In this document: one piece after another, positions 8,901 through 11,722 of the stretch
Position numbering within the stretch: position 1 is the stretch's first letter
Layout: each line of letters begins with the position of its first letter
Assembly (NCBI GenBank): GCA_937885465.1
Contig: CAKZZM010000032.1
Coordinates: 1 to 11,722 of the forward strand
Direction: 5' to 3'
Length of the DNA: 11,722 bases
From: an uncultured Bacteroidales bacterium
GTDB taxonomy: Bacteria; Bacteroidota; Bacteroidia; Bacteroidales; Paludibacteraceae
The notes under the pieces: model-generated
What the model was told of the DNA's origin: nothing
Seen by the model: the letters and a program-made list of their open reading frames with translations, nothing else
Database searches by the model: none
Program-made: the position numbers and the translations under genes

Positions 8901-9711
8901 CATTTTTAGGCGCTTCTGTTCCTGTTCCTTGCGCGAAAGCAAAGGAAATGCCATCCTTTGTGTAGCCACCGGCAGCAGTTGCATAGTAACGATTGTTTCC
9001 CAAACTTGTCCACATATTTGCCGGACGATAGACTGCGGTCAGCGTAGTTGCCGCTTTCACGTTCTGCCAGTCTCCACCATCCCATCCGAGGAATACCCAT
9101 CCGTCACGAGTAGGATCGGCAGGTAGCGTAGCATCTGTGGCATAAGGAATAGTCTGACTATCTATCAGACTGCCGTCATAGTTGTTAAAAGTTACCATTA
9201 CGTCCGGCTTCTCCGTGAAATGCAGACGGAAAGCGGTTATTTCACATGTGCCGTGAAGCACCACACTGACGGTGCGACTACCTTCGTCTTCCCAACTAAG
9301 CCACTTGTCGGCATCCACAGCAGTACCGGTTACTGCTCCGTCTGACCATGTTCCGTTCTTCAGCGCATTGAAGTACGAGTATGATGTGGAATTGAGTTGA
9401 ATATCAATGCCGGAAATAACCGCATCGGCACTAAAATGTATCTCATTCTTGGTATGCAGACTGAAATACTGTGAGTAAGAATAAGAACTTGAATAGCAAT
9501 ACGGTGCATCAGACGAACCGGCGATTCCCTGCTCAATGCTGATCGTCACTCCGTCTTTGGTAAAACTGCCCGGAGGCGTACTATAGTTGCTGATAGTCAT
9601 GCCTGCCGTCCACTCGGCATAGGTGATAGTCACATCCGATTTCGGAGTTGCCTGCGTTATGCCCGCCACCAGCAGGCTTATCGCGATGGGTAAGATTTGT
9701 CTTAATCTCAT
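2974..9711 (-). CDS. Giant secreted modular FG-GAP/VCBS, Fn3 and Ig-like protein
   Basis: This 2245-residue protein is probably exported to the cell surface or medium; its ligand is unknown. The start is the ATG at 9709-9711, followed by a signal peptide (MRLRQILPIAISLLVAG, cleavage likely after ITQA). Approximate order: an unnamed 'TKDGVTISI' domain (32-167), an InlB/Flg_new-type repeat (170-229), a second 'TKDGISFAF' domain (231-366), FG-GAP propeller 1 with seven calcium-type motifs (444, 491, 590, 629, 676, 731, 799), Fn3-like (832-947), PKD-like (948-1032), propeller 2 with six motifs (1063, 1107, 1172, 1244, 1309, 1363), Fn3-like (1441-1548), PKD-like (1555-1633), further Ig/Fn3-like modules, a Big_2-like domain (1938-2035), a second Flg_new-like repeat (2041-2108), Fn3 (2113-2203) and a C-terminal tail. 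The tail (RKVIHNGILYI, then GKVFNAQGVRVK) resembles tails of Bacteroidales secreted proteins, possibly a type IX secretion signal. The upstream frame extension is not needed. Confidence 0.88.
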   Translation of the reverse strand: MRLRQILPIAISLLVAGITQATPKSDVTITYAEWTAGMTISNYSTPPGSFTKDGVTISIEQGIAGSSDAPYCYSSSYSYSQYFSLHTKNEIHFSADAVISGIDIQLNSTSYSYFNALKNGTWSDGAVTGTAVDADKWLSWEDEGSRTVSVVLHGTCEITAFRLHFTEKPDVMVTFNNYDGSLIDSQTIPYATDATLPADPTRDGWVFLGWDGGDWQNVKAATTLTAVYRPANMWTSLGNNRYYATAAGGYTKDGISFAFAQGTGTEAPKNDYVSLKNPTLYEGNTITITSNDNLLALDFGEYKANNSYFNTIANTSTFSSGRIFMGNDGHVYWLGETANLIITLGGYLPFSSFGIPTLDVYTSDVNYNKYVNGLKLPAAYAFYDFEGAGSKMVSVATSYDTKSNAIIRYNDYAHDFAPIDTLTSGHTQSVSSSFATTSVRYYDDVNCDGQTDIVVRNNNTNGGALRTTNILINTGTSYEAIENGWLVPGLDLNRDGRIDYLYFNGKQNFIRYRQPDGSYREEYMQLMTVDEYSATYDPDQWQSSAAGEWNGLLPKPAWDNFLAITGGSLGGLGCYNCTSAQRVVASQAVDINADGLIDLVDSKNGMIYLNMGEGQWVYINAEGQLTLADFNNDGYQDILIPGDETKLLLYNIASRTYVETTLFSDLPTDPDIYAYDFDRDGDVDILVTFSAPNNNTHLSYTMFFSNNGSAQFTQVEEQGYDEKLLFSNLNDIDGDGYYDLLAYEVTAASTATSITWTGKILWLKGQNNMTFATPQELFEQEGSNLLASYSLDHRINAEDLNGDGSIDIWVSGVYRGTNTDTYTNIYGMNATAVANTAPTAPAKPELIYEDGVLAIEWGNGSDAQTMACDLTYALRIGTVSGGEDIMVSHANADGTRRNFEDGNMGRKHSYTIDLRTYAPSTIYVSVQAVDAQHTGSAWSEEATIAHTALPATFSLGKTVMNLNDTLLISFTPVPDGYTHSWQIEDGNLLQNLATAGSEQAVFSTGGEKRITHTLTAPDGFAATYTATVNVTSAGVKSVPLERPEGYNYGTTDYVLFGDNPLYDYNFDGLLDGIYNNAIYKSDANFNFTVQSGIWNSNLFIGSPMWVDWTHNGAADLIFTASTPSHSSSDVYYLPHNGTSTFSSKQADENVRVLYNGVTSTNSNYYHLVPPVDFTHNGHYDVFKTTGTNAAAQSPAMTDCWIMTRGSDGSFSRLNSSGSISDMSTFYDVWGRAGNSANQDVAYQDIDHNGFVDILYMPIREENHTEVAFDKAVVYLNHGNGRFEQLVIPFEQELSARSNTVDMNSLQWVDMNADGYLDIVAYNNAGAPYILYNEANTSFAAPQVLSLGELQSYYKTEGNILIADIDNNGYPDVVTVQEYGASDQPYGIYVHYFNAEGVMAQGFIVTQTYNTLPRLLYNNNRLYLYSGDRKLYEVVSQANERPSAPTGVRAVQTAEGLLVEWNAAEDDHTPAILMEYNLSVKHAGQTGANAYAISPQNGGNANAAYLPGYKYISATQFLIPMSALTVGDYEIQVQAIDGGKRMSEFSPVVSLHLDRQLIEAPTTACVDAEAVVSYAGTAQSGGTPVWDFDGATIVSGSGFGPYRVIWSTAGNKTITLTLGSVSAQRMIVVDVVNAGAGFALPQYLFEGGQTTVNLPKNMSAAWTLYLDGIAKPVTSRGIQSADKRMTIENGVITVNPSQPVGYQVADPLGNHSLVLELKLTNVNGCTETYQQVLTILSDSDQPQISLVTPDANGHNVISWSPSLSTIYPQMRVLKETNAYGQFIELTTMSTAAGSFTDLSSNTDQRAERYAITGILAGGSEAPRSTVHQTVHMTINRGIQDNTFNLIWNNYQGAEVATYNILRGSSETTLTQIASVSSANISYTDNSPLDAQPVYAIEYVLSGAQASNSPAKAPARTNTGALTGRSNVVNRSASRSLVYATSMAIYSANGSYATTADKPMLLLYAEIMPTTATYKSAQWSIVSGADLATIDANTGILTAKNPNTGGTMTVKATATDGSGVTATRTITIAAIQDNTTPVDDYYTIRFLNYDGTELQHTQVLEGDMPAYTGETPTKPEDAQYTYTFNGWSPKIVAATSDAYYTAQFTATEKQQPTDYTPTGLVASQEGTIVWLDWNAVEGVSLYEWEFLNNGNSIGGNITDYLYGGLNFEGTPAGSYPLVCRVRSLDNNQQPLSDWASVNFTLVIDKPTGIEDIHVTPSDAVRKVIHNGILYILRPDGKVFNAQGVRVK

Positions 9712-9713
9712 AA

Positions 9714-9730
9714 TACTAAAAATTTTAGTA
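9714..9730. promoter_or_regulatory. Perfect palindrome at the start codon of the giant gene
   Basis: TACTAAAA-A-TTTTAGTA is a perfect inverted repeat with 8-bp arms and a single central base. It ends two bases before the ATG of the giant gene and covers the position where a ribosome would bind. It could be an operator or a weak start-site-masking hairpin. Its A/T content also fits a plain AT-rich initiation region, so function is unproven. Confidence 0.5.
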
Positions 9731-9789
9731 GTTATTTCTTCAAATGATTTCAATATTTCGGTTGAGTTCTATGTTTCGGTATATAAACG

Positions 9790-9829
9790 CGCAAGCGGCG
9801 CACACGATTAGTGTACACCGCCTATTGCG
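9790..9829 (-). promoter_or_regulatory. GC-rich RNA hairpin in the leader of the giant gene
   Basis: In the minus-strand RNA, the GCGGUGUACAC arm (9811-9821) pairs over 11 bp with the GUGUGCGCCGC arm (9795-9805) around a UAAUC loop, including two G-U wobbles. An outer CGCAA/UUGCG helix follows after a 3-base bulge. On the plus strand the wobbles become mismatches, so the structure suits minus-strand RNA. Only CGTTTATA follows, a poor terminator tail. Confidence 0.6.
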
Positions 9830-9832
9830 TTG

Positions 9833-9868
9833 CGAATGTGTTGTTTTTGCTTACCTCACACCCATTCG
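9833..9868. repeat. Second imperfect inverted repeat
   Basis: CGAATGTGT (9833-9841) and ACA-CC-CATTCG (9858-9868) pair with a 2-base bulge around a loop of about 16 bases. It lies directly next to the GC-rich hairpin and just downstream, on the transcribed strand, of the poly-G/C tract. Confidence 0.45.
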
Positions 9869-9872
9869 TATA

Positions 9873-9883
9873 GGGGGGGGGGG
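9873..9883. repeat. Homopolymeric tract of 11 G
   Basis: Eleven consecutive G (C on the transcribed strand) lie between the AlbA-type gene and the giant surface-protein gene, about 160 bp before the latter's ATG. Such tracts are prone to slipped-strand length change. No consensus TAnnTTTG promoter is visible in this gap. Confidence 0.95.
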
Positions 9884-9926
9884 TAATTTGTTGATTATAA
9901 ATTAGTTGCATTATAACTATCGCTTA

Positions 9927-11435
9927 TTACGAGTCCATTATTTCCCAGTGGCCGCCTCGGTTTGAGCCGACACGCCGGATGATGCCATCATGCTGAAGAT
10001 TGTTGGTGAGAGCTATCAGATTCTTCTTCGCTATACCAATCGTCTCAGCCATCTGCGCGGTTGTTACTTTAGGATTCCTCTCAATCATCTCTACAATCAT
10101 GAGTGCATAACCATTCAATACTATAGTTACCTGTTTGGTAACTTTACCATTAGATGTTTTAGTAATGGTTTTGGTTACGTTTTTGGTTACGTTACCGATA
10201 GAGGCGTAATCGTCTGTATTTGTATTGTTTATGTGCTTTTTGGTTACGTTGTCGGTTACGCTTTTGGTTACATTACCTGTTTGCTCGGTAATGTTACCGT
10301 ATATGTTTAAATCTCTGTGTATGGTAACGAGAGTACCACTCATGAAGTTCTCAAAACCCGGTTCAGGCAATCCCGCCTCCTTGAACGACTGACACACCTT
10401 AGTCACACCACGTCCCCAAGACTCAATGAAACCGGCACGATAGAAGATATTAGCGATAAGCGGATTACGACGCACAGACATGTGCTCCTTACTCATCCGT
10501 TCCACACTAAAACCTTCCGGAAGATTGCCGTCGTTCCAAAACCAAATACGGTCATTGTAAATCTTCATCTGAATATCTTGCCCAAGATAATCGCGGTGAA
10601 TAATAGCATTATACACCAACTCACGCAAGGCATCCTCCGGCATCTCCAACGGTTCGACGCGGTGCATTCCTTCATAGTGGATAGGACGGATCAGATAGTC
10701 CTGACGCAGTTTCCACATCACCTCATCCGCCATTTGCAAGATGTTGCCTTCGATGCTATCCTGATGCACCAAGTCCGTTTCATCCTTCACGAAACGACCT
10801 ATGCGGAAACGCGCATTGATAAAACGGCGTTGAGGATTCTTGCCGAAAAGCAATATTGCGGCATTTTTGAGATGCCCGTCTTCAGTCATCAAGTTAAGAT
10901 TCTTCAGGACGACCTCTACAGGGTCATTCATTGCCTCTTTAGGCATTCTGTCTATGGGAATAGCATGACGGAGGAAATAGTCAATAGCTTTAGGGTCTAT
11001 CTCATCCGGTTTCGCACCCTCGCACTCCATATCGTCCCAAGTGCGTCCCATCTTCTTGAGAATGAGCGTTTGCAGACCGGAGCCTTTGACCTCTTGCAAT
11101 GTTGAACCGCTACGATAATAGAACTTACCCCTATAAGCAATCGGTTGTTCGGTTGCCTCCACATATATGGAGATATACTCTTTTCCATCCTCTGTGTGCA
11201 AGTCCACTTGGGCTAAAACGCCGGTAGTCTGGTTGATCTGATTGGGAAGGTCTGCCAACAACTTAGTTGCATTGTTTATACCACATACCTGCCCATCGTC
11301 ATCAATGCCAATATACAATGTGCCACCTTGCGCGTTGGCAAAGCCGCTAATGTATTGAAGGTATTCATCCTTCCATATACGTTTGAACTCGATATGTTGG
11401 TCCTCTTTTATCGCAACTAACTGGTTATGATTCAA
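9927..11435 (-). CDS. AlbA/Schlafen-type ATP-binding protein with HTH (putative transcriptional regulator)
   Basis: This cytoplasmic protein of about 502 residues belongs to the AlbA_2 plus HATPase_c_4 family (COG2865-like), often annotated as a regulator; its target is unknown. The N-terminal AlbA_2 domain shows E16-F-K, FANAQGG (31-37) and IGIDDDG (41-47). A GHKL-type ATP-binding region has the N-box ELVYNAIIHRDY with N276, WNDGNLPEG near 300 and GRG near 340. Residues about 382-435 form a linker of nine x(V/I)T(K/E/D) units, and the C-terminus (about 445-490, VTTAQMAETIGIAKKNLIAL) is a winged-helix-like HTH. No in-frame ATG precedes the AlbA domain. I chose TTG at 11433-11435 because the longer frame starts inside the -7 promoter box; this leaves a leader of only a few bases. 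It is transcribed from its own promoter, just before the giant gene. Confidence 0.87.
   Translation of the reverse strand: MNHNQLVAIKEDQHIEFKRIWKDEYLQYISGFANAQGGTLYIGIDDDGQVCGINNATKLLADLPNQINQTTGVLAQVDLHTEDGKEYISIYVEATEQPIAYRGKFYYRSGSTLQEVKGSGLQTLILKKMGRTWDDMECEGAKPDEIDPKAIDYFLRHAIPIDRMPKEAMNDPVEVVLKNLNLMTEDGHLKNAAILLFGKNPQRRFINARFRIGRFVKDETDLVHQDSIEGNILQMADEVMWKLRQDYLIRPIHYEGMHRVEPLEMPEDALRELVYNAIIHRDYLGQDIQMKIYNDRIWFWNDGNLPEGFSVERMSKEHMSVRRNPLIANIFYRAGFIESWGRGVTKVCQSFKEAGLPEPGFENFMSGTLVTIHRDLNIYGNITEQTGNVTKSVTDNVTKKHINNTNTDDYASIGNVTKNVTKTITKTSNGKVTKQVTIVLNGYALMIVEMIERNPKVTTAQMAETIGIAKKNLIALTNNLQHDGIIRRVGSNRGGHWEIMDS
10131..10290. repeat. Degenerate GGTTACG-type repeat encoding the NVTK linker
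   Basis: TTGGTTACGTT-like units recur here at spacings that are multiples of three, including adjacent 12-bp steps around 10170-10195. They encode repeated NVTK/SVTD/TITK units between the ATPase and HTH domains of the AlbA-type protein. The frame is kept throughout. Confidence 0.75.
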
Positions 11436-11444
11436 AAAAACGCA

Positions 11445-11476
11445 CAAAAGTACAAAAAAAGAATGAAATATGCAAA
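11445..11476 (-). promoter_or_regulatory. Bacteroidetes-type promoter for the AlbA-type gene
   Basis: Minus strand: TTTGC (11472-11476), 19-bp spacer, TACTTTTG (11445-11452). Both boxes match consensus. The predicted transcription start is about 11438-11440, only a few bases before the chosen TTG start codon. Confidence 0.82.
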
Positions 11477-11556
11477 TTTTTAGCGCATAAAAGTAGAATT
11501 TTATTAACTTTTTAGGGCTTTGTTGACAAAAACAGTAGATTTTGCGAACGGAAAGT

Positions 11557-11596
11557 GCAAAATTAAAGCGGAGTGCCGTTGCTATGACACTCCGCT
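11557..11596 (-). terminator. Terminator of the right-edge gene
   Basis: AGCGGAGTG (11567-11575) and CACTCCGCT (11588-11596) are perfect 9-bp arms around a 12-base loop. On the minus strand the stem is followed by TTAATTTTG, a moderate T-tract. The TAG stop of the upstream gene (11582-11584) lies in the loop. Confidence 0.8.
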
Positions 11597-11722
11597 GAAG
11601 GCGATGGTGGAGGTGGTTTGTTGGGGGAATTTAGAGCAACCGATGTAGAGGGTATCGAAAGCGTCTGTGCCATCGGTGCGGTGTTGCAAGAGGTCTTCCT
11701 CTGTCTCGGCGAGTTTCTCGCC
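11582..11722 (-). CDS. C-terminal end of an unrecognised protein (partial)
   Basis: The last 46 codons of a gene entering from the right edge are visible: GEKLAETEEDLLQHRTDG, then TDAFDTLYIGCSKFPQQT and TSTIAFSGVS, then TAG. The frame is open to the edge, ends exactly inside a terminator hairpin on the same strand, and has a balanced composition, which together support a real gene. I do not recognise the family from this fragment. An acidic helix-like start and a beta-rich end with one Cys are all that can be seen. Confidence 0.65.
   Translation of the reverse strand, partial: GEKLAETEEDLLQHRTDGTDAFDTLYIGCSKFPQQTTSTIAFSGVS

Noticed and set aside
9712..9753. Fourteen-codon extension of the giant protein before its signal peptide
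   Set aside because: Charged residues ahead of a good signal peptide are not expected; the ATG at 9709-9711 gives a standard signal.
9751..9780. Possible further octamer units (TATTTCGG and TTTCGG) upstream of the giant gene
   Set aside because: Only two units, 18 bp apart and not in an 8-bp register; chance is likely.
9910..9921. TATAAT-like promoter after the AlbA-type gene
   Set aside because: Bacteroidota use TAnnTTTG rather than TATAAT, and no -33 partner was seen; AT-rich DNA makes the match unconvincing.

Overview
The window looks like a chromosomal segment of a Bacteroidota organism, most likely order Bacteroidales (gut or rumen type, Prevotella-like). The reasons are three promoters with the Bacteroidetes -33/-7 architecture (TAnnTTTG box, 19-bp spacer), weak or absent Shine-Dalgarno sequences, a very large secreted FG-GAP/Ig-like protein with a Bacteroidales-type C-terminal tail, and an AlbA-type ATP-binding protein with an Asn-Val-Thr repeat linker. 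No rRNA, tRNA, CRISPR array or insertion sequence was seen. Every gene I could support lies on the minus strand, so the window reads right to left.

Right end to left end: (1) the last 46 codons of an unrecognised gene, whose stop codon lies in the loop of its own terminator hairpin (11582-11722); (2) an AlbA_2/HATPase/HTH regulator-like gene with a consensus promoter that leaves almost no leader (9927-11435); (3) a 215-bp gap holding an 11-base G tract, two RNA-type hairpins and a 17-bp palindrome touching the start codon of the next gene; (4) a 2245-residue secreted modular protein with two FG-GAP propeller-Fn3-PKD-like modules (2974-9711), closed by a clear intrinsic terminator; (5) a promoter followed by a low-molecular-weight tyrosine phosphatase gene and pptA (tautomerase), apparently an operon; (6) two short tandem repeats and then an apparent gene wreck, in which the first codons of a UbiA-type prenyltransferase are joined out of frame to the catalytic half of a CPBP membrane protease; (7) a promoter and an RND-efflux adaptor lipoprotein gene, followed by what seems to be the first codons of the RND pump at the left edge.

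The most unusual signal is a degenerate 8-bp tandem repeat (roughly NATTYCGR on the plus strand). It occurs as ten uninterrupted units inside the adaptor gene, where it encodes an 8-residue-periodic insert, and again as about ten units in the intergenic gap just after that gene, in the same orientation. The homopolymeric G tract and structured leader upstream of the giant surface protein are the next most interesting and suggest switchable or structure-controlled expression. The adaptor and pump start form an efflux operon; the phosphatase and pptA form another unit; the rest are separate transcription units. I see no established defence or mobile system.
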